A program made the translations under genes and the position numbers. From assembly GCA_024449915.1 (NCBI GenBank), contig JAMZAV010003160.1, forward strand, positions 1 through 64,000: a DNA stretch of 64,000 bases, read 5' to 3'. Under the pieces are notes generated by a model that was not told the origin of the DNA, ran no database searches, and saw only the letters and a list, made by a program, of their open reading frames with translations. This document shows, piece after piece, positions 41,122-54,009 of the stretch; the stretch's first letter is position 1, and each line of letters starts with the position of its first letter. The stretch comes from Sweltsa coloradensis (taxonomy: Eukaryota > Arthropoda > Insecta > Plecoptera > Chloroperlidae).

Positions 41122-41815
41122 TGGATGAGGGAAGAGAAGATTTCAATTTCACTAACCCCCCAAAACAATTAGCTCGGATGTTTTTTTTCTTTTTTTCTGT
41201 CTTTTTTGGTTAGCGCTCTACCGTGCAAACGGCATATTCGAATGCGATTTTGATGAAAATTGGGGGGGAGAAATCTCTGAACTTAGACCTGACACGTTTT
41301 TTGGTACAGTCGAAGAAATATTTCTCATGAATATCGTACCTACGATTCTTTCGTTTTTTAATGCGATATTTTCGTGATATTTGGTTCCGATACTGACCAA
41401 ACGGGTGGGGCGGGGCTACAACGTTCAATTTCACAAGGACTTTAAAGGGAAAGGGTGATGTATTGCTTTCTAAAAGAAAAAGTTTGAAAAAGGGTTTAGC
41501 GGGAATCCATAGAAAAAAAGGTTTTAATATGAGTTTTTTTGAGGTGTATAATAATTAAACAAGTAACAATTGAAACTTGACAACAATCACCAACAACGCG
41601 TTGATGAAGCAAATCTTTTCGGGCCTCCAGATATTTTACATTATATTAATTTGTAATACCATAGCAATTAATACTTCTTTATAACAAATATCCTAATTAA
41701 ACAAAAATTATTTTGCAATGGGACTTAAAAAGTAAAGAGATCCCACGCATACTAAAAACTTACAAAAAAGCTCATCCATCAACGCGACTAGAAAAAGCGT
41801 TCGCGAAGCGGACTT
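41122..41815 (+). mobile_element. diverged GGATGAG element
   Basis: It starts GGATGAGGGAAGAGAAGATT with CATTTCACTAACCCCC where other copies have CCATTTCACTACACTGGAG. It contains a GGTTAGCGCTC segment and ends near GCTCATCCATCAACGCGACT, AAAGCGTTCGCGAAGCGG. An older member of the family, mirrored in the right arm. Confidence 0.55.
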
Positions 41816-44689
41816 GTAACGTTAATATGCCAGTTAATTGTAACGTAAATATGCCAGTTAATTGTAATCACCATTATATAACAAAGATACTAATCCTCGT
41901 AAATGGCCAGTTTTTTTTTGTTTTGCCCCGTATGGTCACAAGTAATTTTTAAATATCGACCGATACTTACTATTTTGTATGGAAAAGGGGCTATGCACGA
42001 CAAATAGGTATTAAGTTATCAGTCAGTGGGTGGAAACAGAACAAGAAAATGTTGATTTCCCTCCATGTATTTTAAAAATTTTACGAAATACCTGCATTCC
42101 CTAGACGCTGACGTCCGCACGCAACCCCTCTTTCTTATCACTAAATCAAAAACGATAGGCCTAAGTGTAATGGATTATCTGCGAAGATTAAAATAATAAA
42201 ATGTAAATAACTTGTTAAAGTCCTAAAATTGTATTTAATGATATAACCTAGCTGTTATAATAATCTCAGCTATTTTCATATGATATTGTACGTGTCTCAT
42301 TACCTCATATTATAGGACGTGTAATAGCATTTTAAAGTGTCATTTTACAGCGTTTTGTAGCAAATATTTTTGGCCACCTTAAAAAACTTGTCTTTGAAGT
42401 TTTCTAATATTTTTATTTTGAATTATGTTATAATTGGTTTGAAATAATATCACTGAATTAAAATTTAAATAAACTATAAAAAAATTTATAGATACAACTA
42501 TGTTATTAAATGACATTGGACTGGAAAACCTTGGTTTTAAGATGAAAATATAGTGCTTAGAAGCATGTATTACATTAAACACGCTATTTTCACGTACCTC
42601 CACTAATAATATTAAAACTTGATCAGTACGCATTAACGGATGATAACTGTGACGTGATCTGCATTTTAAAATGTTTGCCCCAAGTGTTTTGATCCGTTTG
42701 TCGTAATATTGTTAGTATCAAATTTAACTCCTCAGCTTTGCATTTTTCCTCCCTTTAATGTAAAAACCTGCGGAGTTTTATGTCGATATCAGGTAACCAT
42801 TTTCATTTCAAATCGAAATCATATCTATGTATCAGGACTTGATATCCGATCGGAAATAATAATTATTTTTCGGCATCCTTAATAATAAAATACAACAAAT
42901 ACATGTAACATTTTTACTTATACCGTACCCAAAACTTTTTGGCTCCGACATAAGGAACATCCCCCCCCCTAACCCTTAAAAAAAACTCAATGAAAAAGCT
43001 ATTGCAAAAGTGCTATTTAATTTCATACTTGCATATATGTTGGATGTTTGCACATCTGAAAATTGTTTCCCCGAAATACGGAGGGAAAAGTGTTTTTTTA
43101 GTAAGTTAGGGCGACTAAATGCGAGGAGATAAATAAGGGATTTGCGATCATTGAGGATTCCTAGAAATGCTAATTTAATGTCAATCAAGACGCCTGTAGT
43201 CCGTTTTATTTTAATGTGAACATTAATTTTTTTGGCATGTACGTGGATCCTACACCCGCCCCCCACCCCCTCCCGGCCGATGATTCATTGTGGGTTCTTT
43301 TCCTCAAAATATTGCTATTATTATTATGTGATATTTTATAATTATGTGAAAATAATAAAAATTTAAAATTAACTTTGATAATTTTCTACGGTAGGACTAG
43401 TAATTCAAAACATAACAACAAATGTTTATTTTTTACCTGATATTAGGTAATTCGAAGGATGTGGAATTATGTTATCAGTTTAGCAGCCCACGGCCGTCTT
43501 CAGCCGATAAATAACACAGTGTTTCTTCCTTCTTCCATCTACAGCTTTGAGATGTCCTGGTACCGCAGGTTCGTCGTTTCTTCAAAGTGTTTCAACGGAC
43601 GATCACTTAGTCAGTCATTGTACCATAGAGAAAAAAATAAATCCCGAACACAGTGTTTTTTTTTTTAGCAAGCTGCACTCGTATCATAGCCGACAGTAAG
43701 TTACATACCCGGGCAGCAATTAGCAAGTGCTAAAATTTAAATTCATCCCTCTTTGGTATGTTAGATGATCAGATCACTAACGAAAACGTTGAAAACAAAT
43801 AACAACGAATATGTTTTAAATGCGCGTTGGCAACAGTAGCATTGAATGGATGCAGTTTGAATCCTAACATGAGTTTTCAAACGATTCCTACTCGAACCGC
43901 CATAAAACCATTAATCCAGTAACTGCGTCGGTATTCTTTATGGTCGCTTGAGGGATGAATGATTTATGCATGTGCTACGGCAAGTCTGCTTGAAAGAGAG
44001 GAAAAATGTAATCCGTGAAAAAATGATACATTGTTCAAACTTGGACACTATACATGGTTCCACTTCATTGAAGACTTAAAAAAATTAATTGACGAAAATC
44101 AATAGATTAATTGTTACATTTTTAACGATGTTTTGGCGCCCCCGACCATACAGTTCCATTTAAACAATAAAAATGAACGTGTAAGACCTACTTAAATTAT
44201 TGTGGGGGGGGGAAGAAGCAATTTTTGGGTTTAAAGCAAATTTTGTGTATCCAAATGGCCAAACCAGCAAATCTCAAATAATAAAAATCCCCCCTCCCAA
44301 CCCTTCCTTGTTCTTTCGTTTTGGCGAAGACTTCTTGCTCATTTCGTATCGTATGCTACATAACACATTGGTGACAGATTAGCTATGATTATGAATTAAA
44401 GGGGAAATGAAATGTTTCTAGTGGGCCTGGCTTGTTTTAGAATGGAAATGCTAGTTCGGTGTCTGTAAATAACATTCAGTGTTGTTGTCAGTGTTTGGGC
44501 ATAACATTTATTTTCTAAGATGCTGTTTAAATAATAATATTGGTATTTTGTACTTGAATATCATTCACTACGAAAAATAAAATTTTATGTAATGACCAGC
44601 ACCATAACAGAACTATTCAAAATTAATATTCACATAATAAAATATAACACTTCTGAGGTTACTACATCACACCGTTCTTGGTCGTTTGA

Positions 44690-44711
44690 TTATGATTATG
44701 ATTATGATTAG
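44690..44711 (+). repeat. (GATTAT)n microsatellite
   Basis: About four GATTAT units. Confidence 0.8.
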
Positions 44712-45419
44712 CTATTACACAAAATCATTATAACCATGTTACATTTTGAATAGGACAACTAATATAACAGGTAATTTGGTGAAAATATTCGCTGTTCTTG
44801 GATATATTTAATGGTAATATTTAAAACTCTTTTCCAGACTCTTTCTCAAACTAAATGTTGAACAAAAGAAACTTTTAACTACTCAAAAAAATAGAAAGGA
44901 AAAAGACCATGAAATTATATTTGCCAACAAAATTTATTGTAAACTAAATATGATGTAATTGACCTACCGTACATCAGGACATAATAATTGGTGATGGCTA
45001 GAACATTAAAAAATATAATCATGAATAATATGTATTATGTTTGTCCTAATGTATAACGCCCAATGCATTGTTGTCTTTAATAGGAGGTTTTGGACGATTT
45101 GATGAATATGTCTTGATTGTTCTGGCCTTCAGCTTCACCTACGTTCTGATGTTAGTACATATTTTTTTCCGCAATGTTTTATTTTAACTTCAATCATATT
45201 TTTTTGTCAAATATGGTTTCATGGTCGGTTTTTGTATATAATTTATTTACTTATGTTTTTTTAAATTTGAATTTTGAAACATTTATTTTGTTAAACATTT
45301 AGTTTGGGGAAGGCTCTTGAATAGAGTTGAAATTTACTATTAAATATATCTAAACAGTATTTTAGTCCAAATATTTTTCTTTTAATGAACATATAGTGTC
45401 GCTTTAAATTACGTGTCTA

Positions 45420-45560
45420 CTATTTAAAACACCGGTCTCTGGTTGGACATTGTTCGCTCTTCGAGGGGGTCGGCGCCGACAAGGGTTTGGGTTATTTTAA
45501 GTACCATACTGAAAATAAGTTTGTGTTTACTTATTCGGTATATAGAAATTCAAATTGAAA
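45420..45560 (+). mobile_element. SINE-A tail fragment
   Basis: CCGGTCTCTGGTTGGACATT, GTTCGCTC and TGAAAATAAGTTTGTG match the tails of the copies at 1200-1608 and 15475-15780. Mirrored at 55320-55460. Confidence 0.65.
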
Positions 45561-46224
45561 GTATTTACGTATTTAAAGAAGATAGAAAAACAATTTTATG
45601 AGTGTATGAACTTCGACTGGAACACGATTTAATCCGTACCGGTACACTACCAAACCGGTACATTTAATTTATATCCGGGGCTTTATAAATAGTTTTTGAT
45701 ATCCTTGTGTTTGTTTTTGTCTTTGTGAGAATTTAGAACTACCATTTTCTTCAAGTACAAAACCCTGCGACGATATACTCGATTACAATACGGCAGAACA
45801 CGAACTAAATTGGAAGAATTTGAGATAAATCAGCTGTGGGTAGATATTTATACGGTCCATTTTAGTTCACCTGCCCCTCATGACAGGTTTCAAACCTGTC
45901 AAACCTGAGGTTTGCCAGTTTAGTGCTATATGCAGCAATCTTCACACAATCTTTGTCCATGGTTTAGTTCGTGGAATCGCGGTCGCCTAACGAAAATACC
46001 GGCAACCTGCAAACACCCATGCATGTGATGGTGTCGCGTTCACGGCGCTTTCGTTGCATTAGGGGTGGAACCCAAAGTCAGAATGCATTAAATACAACAA
46101 GAAGATGATGGAAATTGGGTAGATTTAAAAAACCTGCTTCCGCATTTGGTTAGTGTAAAATGCAAACAATCACTGTGATATAAATATTATTATTTTTTAT
46201 TTTTTTATTTTTATTATTAATTTT

Positions 46225-47010
46225 TTTTATAAATTGGATGGCGTAGCGAGCGTAGCGAGCGAAGCGAAGATTCCATTTCACTACACTGGAGAAAAAAAAC
46301 CGAATGTTTTTTTTTCTTTTTTCTTTTTTTGTATTTTTGTGTGTTTGTTAACACGATTCCGGCTAAACCAATACTCCCCATTGCGATGAAATTTATAGGG
46401 GGCCCTTCGAAATCTCTGACTTGGAACTGCCAAAGTTTTGAGCGCAATCGGGGGAAAATTTTTTTTTTATAAAAAACGCAATTTTACGATTTTTTCGATT
46501 TTTAAAAATTCTTCGACTTATAACACCCCCCCACGCTTTATCCGATTTTAAAAGATTTTTTCACAGAACCCCTTTAATTTTGTGAATTAAGATATTCGTG
46601 TGAAATTTGAGGGTTAATCGAAAAATTATTTCTCATGAAAATCGCATTTTAAAGGGTTTTTTCTTTTTTTAAAAAAATTCTTTGACTTATAACACCTACA
46701 TGCTTTATCCTATTGTAATGATTTTTTCACAGAACCTTATTTCATGAATTAATTTACTCGTGTTAAATTTGAGCGCAATCGAAATAATTATTTTTTATGA
46801 AAATTGCAATTTTAAAATTTTTTTTTTTTTTTTAAATTACGATTTATTAAAAAAATTAGTTAATTTTTTTTATTTAATTTAATTTAAAAAATCTTCGGGC
46901 TAAGTAATAATTTTTTCTCAGAACAACAGAAAATCCCGCGTAACACATGGCAGCTCAAAGCACCAATTACGCTCATCCACAACGCGGCGGGGCTTAAGCG
47001 TTTTCCTAGT
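46225..47010 (+). mobile_element. GGATGAG element present only in the left arm
   Basis: It starts GGATGGCGTAGCGAGCGTAG and ends TTAAGCGTTTTCCTAGT. The corresponding right-arm sequence (about 54690-54720) runs from ATAAATT straight into AATT, an empty site. Flanks ATAAATT on the left and AATTAATT on the right suggest an AATT target duplication. It has four or so internal subrepeats. Confidence 0.8.
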
Positions 47011-47229
47011 AATTAATTATGGTATATTAGTTTGGGGTGGGTCTATATTTGCTAAAAAATATATATGTCAATAAAAACCGTCAGAATTCTAGGTAGGGAA
47101 AAACTACAGATCATCTTGTAGAAAACTGTTTGTACAGTTAAACATTTGAACTGTAGGTACCTTGTTTATACATTCTCGAAGTTCTTACGTTTGTCAAAGA
47201 TTATCCTTCTTATTTTACCCAAAACAATT

Positions 47230-47690
47230 TTATACATAACCTCAATACAAAATCTAACACTAATTTACATCAAACTCAACATAGACTTAATTTGTCAAAC
47301 AGGGACCCTGTTAAGGCTGGAGTGATAAACAGTCTACACGATAAATTAAAACACCTTGACATAAGCAGAGATAAATTCAAATTAAACATAAAAAAGTATT
47401 TAATTTATCATGCATTTTACAGTACACAAGAATTTCATGAAGGCAATCATTGCAATTGTGATTATAGTAAAAACCATTCTAATTACTTCTAATCTACTTC
47501 TAATTAATTATTGTATTTATTTCTAATTAGGTGTCATATTGTTTCAGTACTATTTATTAATTAAATTTTTATTACTATTTAAATTGTTAAATAATAAGCG
47601 TTTTTCAAGACTTGTACGGCAATTATGCCCCAAATATGTTGCTAAAGAAATAAAACGCATTTTGAATTTGAATTTGAATTTGAATTAAAT
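47230..47690 (+). pseudogene. 3' end of a Jockey/CR1-type LINE with TTTGAA tail
   Basis: The frame at 47292-47492 encodes INSLHDKLKHLDISRDKFKL and then KKYLIYHAFYSTQEF, the typical C-terminal segment of LINE ORF2 proteins (short helix, LxxhLhxxAFYSxxEF). It is followed by AATAAAACGC and a (TTTGAA)n tail at about 47660-47685. It is 5' truncated with no RT. The mirrored copy in the right arm is at 54010-54500. Confidence 0.6.
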
Positions 47691-48215
47691 ATATTTTTAG
47701 TAGGCTTATCAGTTATGTATAATTGAAGTTAGAAGTTGAAGGAGAAGAGGACATGACAGGCCTATCAATACGGCTGTGTAACCAAGAAAACTGGTGACTG
47801 GAGTTCTGAAATATATAATATGTAAGCCAACTTCGAAAGCCATGGGTGGATAATGGATATTCCTGGATATTTATCAAGATATAAACAAGGCGGGTTTGAG
47901 GAGAACGCTATTGATTATAATTATTATACCATTGGTCAAAGATTGAACTACTGCATCTAGATATTTCACTGAAACTTATTAAATTTTATTCCACTTATCT
48001 CTCTACCTACCCGGTTAAATGCCTTAGGACATTGAAGTACCCATCATCAATCATTGACACTTCAATATTTGGTTACCCCCAAACATTCCGAGTCATAGAG
48101 GATAACTTGTATGAAGTTGAAGCGTAAAGCAACGGTAACGTCGGCACAATACTTTTGACAGGCAGCTATATACTGTTGTGAATGTGATGCGCCTATATAT
48201 ATTTTCATTACACTA

Positions 48216-49994
48216 CTTAATAAATAAAATATTGCTGTGTTACGCGTATGCGGGGGAGGTTTTATACAAATTATTCTTTGTAAAATAAAAAGTACAAACA
48301 TGACCAAAAATAATCAAATATGGGCGCGTGTGTACGGAGTAAATAGAAAATCCTTTATAACACTGTTGACGTCATTCAAACCAGTCCCACGAAAATATTT
48401 TCAATTCTATTGAGGTACAAAGTTTAACGTACACTTTTCACGCGCAAGTTGCAAGCGACGTCACGATTAGCTAAACAACATTGTTTATGAATTAATTAAC
48501 CACTGCCTTATAGACGCTTAGCGAAGCGTCTATTACAGTACTTGGCTAGGTTGCTCGGGCGCTCAGCAATTGTCACCATCTCGTGTTAAATCAAATACCC
48601 GTTGAAATATTCTTTACAAAGTCGAAATTTGTTTCTTTTATCCACAATACAAATTTGTGTACGTATGAAATAATAAAATTTATATTATTTTAAGGTATTT
48701 TTAACAAATATACATTTATTATTTAATAATATGTAGCCCTACATTTAAATGTTTATTTGAATACGCAAGTAACAATGAAAATCAAATGCTACTTCAAGGA
48801 AAACTATCATCAAAAAACAGTTATTTGACTATTCATTACATTATTGGCTGATTGGCAATTAGCTTGGCAGCTTTCTCACGTTGTGGCTTTTTTTTCATGT
48901 CGTAACTTTTATAAATATTGATTTTATCTAAACGATAAATATCAGGTAAAACGTGGTCAGAGAGAAGTCCTTATGATTCAGCGCAATAATAAACACGGGG
49001 TTAGGAGCATGTTGGTTAGCTATTGGTAAACGATTGCGACAAAATAATGTAAAACCCAAATCTTTTAGTGTGATATATTTTATTTGTTGGTGTGACCCCT
49101 GAACTTGGTTCAATGAATGAAATAATGAACTAGTCCGGTGAATAGTATTATAATAATACTTTGATGTATTCTTAAGTTATTCGAAAGGATATTAATAGTT
49201 TACTGTTTTATATCGCCACATCAATTTCTTCATAAAACAATTATTAACCTTTAAACGAAAAAATAGGTAGTCACAACAAACTATCACCTCGTGAAGCACA
49301 ACTAGAATTCAAAGACCCAAATAGTTGCATATTAACTTTACCCCGTATAAGAAATTTGATTAATTTTAATTCATATTTTTAATTACACATTAAAAATTTA
49401 TCTTTGAAATATGATGGTTTTAGAAATTGTTGCCTTAAACATTGTTGTTGTAATGTAACTATTTCGAAAATTTGATAAATTACACTGCTATTTTGTGTAT
49501 ATTTGTGTACTTTGTTACATTTTTTTTTTTGAAATTACCAAAATAATCGCCCGTTCACTACTAGAGACATGCATAAAAAAAACATACCATTTCGTAATGC
49601 ATAACACACAATCTAAAATACAAACGAGAAAAACAGTAACAAAAAATTTTAATGGATGATGACTACGATTTGTAATATTATTTAATTTCAACGATCCCTA
49701 AATTCATATTAAAAAAGTAATGACTTGTATTTTTACTATATGTTAGTGAAGAAAATACGTTTCTTTAGTGCTAGATCGGTATGACAATTTGCACAAAAAA
49801 ACTGCATCAAGCATTTTAAAAAGAATTGCATGATAAACATAGGGCAATGGTCAAAGCAATTTTCCACCACAAACGCAGAATGATCGAGGTTTGAAAGTAC
49901 ACTATTATTCCCACTGCATCCTAGATACTAAATTCAGCTATAGTTTCCTCTTTTCATACCTGTCCTTGCAAAAAGGTTTGATTTTGAAGAGAGA
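48216..49994. other. AT-rich left part of the palindrome spacer
   Basis: No gene recognised. It includes a 9-bp-stem hairpin TAGACGCTT-AGCG-AAGCGTCTA at 48511-48532. Confidence 0.4.
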
Positions 49995-50615
49995 TCAAAT
50001 AAACCAAAGTTTGCAACGCAAAAAACTGAGATCAATGTCGGCAAATGTCTCTAAAACTAGCCGCTCACAATCTGGCAGACACAAACAATTCCCAATCTCT
50101 AAACTGACGTTGGCGTCCGTCGGTAAACCAACACTTCGACATTGAGTATGTGCAGCTAAAATCAAACGTCGAGCCAACGTCGGATAATGTCTTAACCAAC
50201 TGTTGATAATATGTCGGCGCGCACACAAAACCCAACCTTTAAACCGACGTCGGCATTCAACCCCTTTAAACCAACACTTCATCATTGGTATGGGGCACCT
50301 AAAAACCAACGTCGAGCCAAAGTCGGATAATGTCTAAAAACCAAATGTTGATAAAATGTCGGCACGCACACAAATCCCAACCTTTAAACGACGTCGGCAT
50401 CCGACTATAAACCAACCAGCCGTAAATGGTCGTGTAATACACCTCAAAACCGACGGTAAGCCAACGTCGAAAAACGTCTTAAAACCAAACCCATGGTTTT
50501 TCCCACCAAAAAACAACGTTTTGGGCCAAAGTTGGAATTAAGTTTGAAAACGAATGACCACTGCCGACCTTTCCGACCAAAATACTACGTTGAACCGACG
50601 TTTTTTGTTCCCCTG
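49995..50615 (+). repeat. about 145-bp tandem repeat with ACCGACGTCGG palindromes
   Basis: Anchors AAACTGACGTTGGCGTCC, AAACCGACGTCGGCATTC and AAACGACGTCGGCATCCG fall near 50100, 50240 and 50388. Units share GTCGGCGCGCACACAAAACC and GAGCCAACGTCGGATAATGT. The block decays toward 50600 and ends near CCCCTGGGTAG. The ORFs here are repeat by-products. Confidence 0.75.
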
Positions 50616-51203
50616 GGTAGCCCATGCCTAGCCTAGGGTCTGGAACCATATGCATTACCTAGCCTAGGCCCAGTCCCTAGGTCTACACCCTCACTAGTCA
50701 CTAGCTTTTAAAAGTATCTCTTACCTTAATGATCCAGCATAATATTATGCAATTTGTAGAAACCCGTAACGTGAAGAACAAGGCCTATTCGGGTTTTGAG
50801 CTCGTAGTCACAACACGCCAAAACCTGCTGGGCTACGGTTATTAACACTCGCGGTAAAACTATTGCATATGCTCGCATAAACGCATAAGCGATCACCAAC
50901 CTCATAAAAATATGGCCACATCACTTCTCAAAAACAGGAAAATAAAATACCCCATGTAGGCCTATGTATATTAAATTATTAGGAACAACACGTAAACGCC
51001 TCGCCGCCATTACCATGCTCGATTTTTCCGTAGTGAGCGTAGCCAGTGTAGCCAACACTCAACAGAAAAATGTGTAACTTCCAGTGCGGCAATCTTGACA
51101 AATAAATAACAAATAAAAAATATCCGCCTCACATTTAATTTACGGGCGTATGATGAACAAATACAAATGATCTGTTCTCAACTCTCAAGTTTAAAATTTT
51201 ATT
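50616..51203. other. unassigned spacer sequence
   Basis: CCTAGCCTAGG-type phrases repeat at 50625-50700. Nothing else is recognised. Confidence 0.4.
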
Positions 51204-52062
51204 GGATGAGCGTAGCGAAGATTCCATTTCACTACACTAGAGAAAAAATCCAGGGATGTTTCCCCCCCCCCTTTTTTTCCTTTTCTAATTGTATTTTTTT
51301 GTGTTTTTTAAACGATTCCCCTAAAACCAAAACTCCAATTGCGATGACTTTTCTATAGGCCTTCGAAATCTTTGACTGCCACGTTTTTGAGCGCAATCGA
51401 AAATTATTTCTCTAAAAACCGCAATTTTAAGTTTTTTTCGATTTTAAAATAAATTCTCTGACTTATAACACCTGCATGCTTTATCCCATTGTAATGATTT
51501 TTTTACAGAACCTTTTTTTTATGAATTAATATTTTCGTGTAACTTTGAGTGGAATCGAAATTTTTTTTTCATGATATTCCAGTTTTACGATTTTTTTCGA
51601 TTTTTTTTTTTTATTTCTTTGACTTTTCCCTATATTATGCTTTATCCGATTGTTATGATTTTTTCACAGAAACCCTTTATTTATGAATTATTATTTTCGT
51701 GTGAAATTTGAGTGGAATCGAAAAAATTTTTTTTCATATATTCGCAGTTTTACGATTTTTTCGATTTTTTTTATTTCGTTGACTTTTACACCGGCATGCT
51801 TTATTCGATTTTAATCATTTGTTTACAGAACCTTAATTTATATTCGTGTGAATTTGAGCGGAATCGAAAATTATTTTTCATGATAATCGCAATTTTTCGA
51901 TTTTTTAAATTTCTTCGACTTATAACACCGCAAGCTTTATCCGTTGTAATTATTTTTTCACAGAACCTTAATTTTTTGAATTAATATACTCGGGGGAAAT
52001 TTGAGCGTAATCGAAACATTATTTCTCGTGAAAATCGCAATTTTACGCTTTTTTTGTTTTGT
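51204..52062 (+). mobile_element. GGATGAG element, 3' truncated
   Basis: It starts GGATGAGCGTAGCGAAGATT and has about five subrepeats with GCTTTATCCGATTGT-type phrases, but lacks the ACGCTCATCC...CCTAGT end. Confidence 0.7.
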
Positions 52063-52139
52063 TAGTTTAATCAAATACGAAGCAATTTTTTTTTTTTAAA
52101 ACTGTGTTTACTAAAAAACAAAATAAAACTGTTAGCATG

Positions 52140-52215
52140 GCCTTGGTTGTCTAGTGGGCAATGCTCCCGCTCAGCCACGTAGATGGTGGGGTTTTGTGGC
52201 TCGACGAAGGTGTTT
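52140..52215 (+). mobile_element. tRNA-like remnant
   Basis: CTTGGTTGTCTAGTGGGCAA resembles a tRNA A-box and D-arm. The B-box region (GTGGGGTTTTGTGGCTCGA) is poor. Probably a decayed SINE head. Confidence 0.3.
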
Positions 52216-52938
52216 TTATTTTCTTCTTTTTTTCCATGGTAGGCATAATAAAATAAAATAAGTCCAACAAAGAAAGCCTGTGACTGGGCAATATAATACG
52301 TAGTTACTTATAATAGTTTACACTTATGCAAAATTTGGTTTAATAATTTATACACGTGATGCGTTAAGAGTCAACTATACCTATTTGAAACTTTTTTGGG
52401 AATATTCCTGCTTCCAGTTGTCTCCGATCGATAATCCAAATTTGCATAGGCTAATTGTCAAGAAAGGAAAATGGTCCTCTTGTATAGTAAAAGATTACAG
52501 AACATTGTTGGCATTATGCACAAAAAATTTTTATTAAATTTTTAAAGATTTTACAAAAATCCAAAATTCTAAAAAAAAATTTTATTTATTTAGTTTTATT
52601 TTTTATTGTTTAAAAATAAATGTGCCACTATAGAAGACTGTATATACGTGCCCCAAAAACTACATGCAAAATCTGATAGCAATCTGATAAAAACTGGCTT
52701 CAGGAAGAGTTCCAAAAAAATCACTTCTATTTCAGACTCTTATAGTCTTTATTTTTAACGTTTTTTCAGACGACATTATATTGGCAAAAAATTATGATTA
52801 AAATTAATAATTGTATTATTGTTCAATCAAATAAACAATATTTTATTCTATTAATCCATAAATACAAACACACAACTTTTCAGTCTGAAGTAAAATTAAG
52901 ACCGATTATTCAAATAAAAATTAAACATTAAGCAAAGG
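52216..52938. other. AT-rich spacer sequence
   Basis: Nothing recognised. Confidence 0.4.
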
Positions 52939-53115
52939 GTACTTGTTCATTATAGGGGCCCCCTCTCCCCCCCCCCCCCCTCCGAAAAGGAAAGAAGCGC
53001 CGTGGTCATTGCGTTGCCGTGGTCAGCTAGCCCCCCCCGGCGTTTTTGGCCCCCCCCCAACCCCACAAACCTATTTTTTTTTTGGGGGGGGGGTCTTTAT
53101 AATGAACAAGTACAC
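52939..53115. mobile_element. 177-bp MITE-like element with 8-bp target duplication
   Basis: The ends GTACTTGTTCATTATA and TATAATGAACAAGTAC are exact inverted repeats. AGCAAAGG occurs immediately before (52931-52938) and just after (53116-53123), an 8-bp duplication as left by hAT-type transposases. The interior is GC-rich with long C and G runs, unlike its surroundings. Confidence 0.7.
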
Positions 53116-53189
53116 AGCAAAGGAGTAAGCAAGTCATTCAGCATTACAAAGAAAACTATTGATTACGAATAATAAAGCTCTACAACTGC

Positions 53190-53528
53190 TAGCTCTCAAT
53201 AGTGAAATATAAATATATATATATATATCTATGTCCAAAAGTAAATGCAAAATACTATTCTACCCCAATAGTAAAAACAGAAACATTTCACTCTCAATAG
53301 TAAATGAAAAAACTATTCACAACCCATATTAAAAAACGAAATACTATTGGCAGGCAATAGTAAACCATTAAACTATTCACTTTGAATAGTTAAATTGAAA
53401 AAAACTATTCATCTTGACTACTTAAAACAAAATATTATTGCTGTGCAATAGTAAATATTTAAACTATTCACTTTCAATAGTAAATCGAAAAAAAATATTC
53501 ATTTTTTAATAGTAAATTTTCATAGGGG
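53190..53528 (+). repeat. about 30-bp tandem repeat built on AATAGT/ACTATT
   Basis: About ten units of 29-32 bp with pattern AATAGTAAA...AAACTATTCACTTTCA. Each unit contains AATAGT and its complement ACTATT, so every unit can fold. It ends exactly where the right arm of the palindrome begins. Confidence 0.8.
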
Positions 53529-54009
53529 TGTGTATGAAAATATATTAGGCGCATCACATTCACAACAGTATATAGCTGCCTGTCCAAAGTATTGTGCCGA
53601 CGTTACCGTTGCTTACGCTTCAATTCTAAAGTTATCCTCTATGACTGGGAAATGATTGGGTAACCAATATTAAAGGTCAATGAGAGATGGGTACTTCAAT
53701 TCCTAAGGCATTTTAACCGGTGGGTAGAGAGATAAGGGGAAAAAAATAAAAAGTTTCAGTGAAATATATAGATGCGTAGTTAATCTTGCCCAAGGGTATA
53801 AAATTATAATCAATAGCTTTCTCCTCAAACCCCCGCCTTGTTATTTTTTGAAAAAATACCAGGAATAATTTCCCCCAGGCTTTCGAATTTGGTTAATATT
53901 ATATATTTCAAAACCCCAGTCACCAGTTTTTTTGGGTTACAACCCATTGATGGGCCGTTATGCCCTCTTCTCCTTAACTTTAACTTAAATTTATACTAAA
54001 GAAAACCCT

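Larger units (their letters stand above)
36905..48215. repeat. left arm of a giant inverted repeat
   Basis: Reverse-complement matches to 53530-64000 run along its whole length: 36909 with 64000, 37320 with 63615, 39350 with 61665, 40250 with 60775, 43500 with 57610, 47300 with 54420, and 48090 with 53640. The arm is AT-rich and non-coding, with scattered decayed elements. Stretches not listed separately hold nothing I can identify, and ORFs within it (all under 150 residues) carry no recognisable domains except at 47292-47492. Confidence 0.9.

Noticed and set aside
43459..43668. 69-codon ORF in the left arm
   Set aside because: The mirrored right-arm sequence (57490-57610) does not preserve the frame, and no domain is visible.
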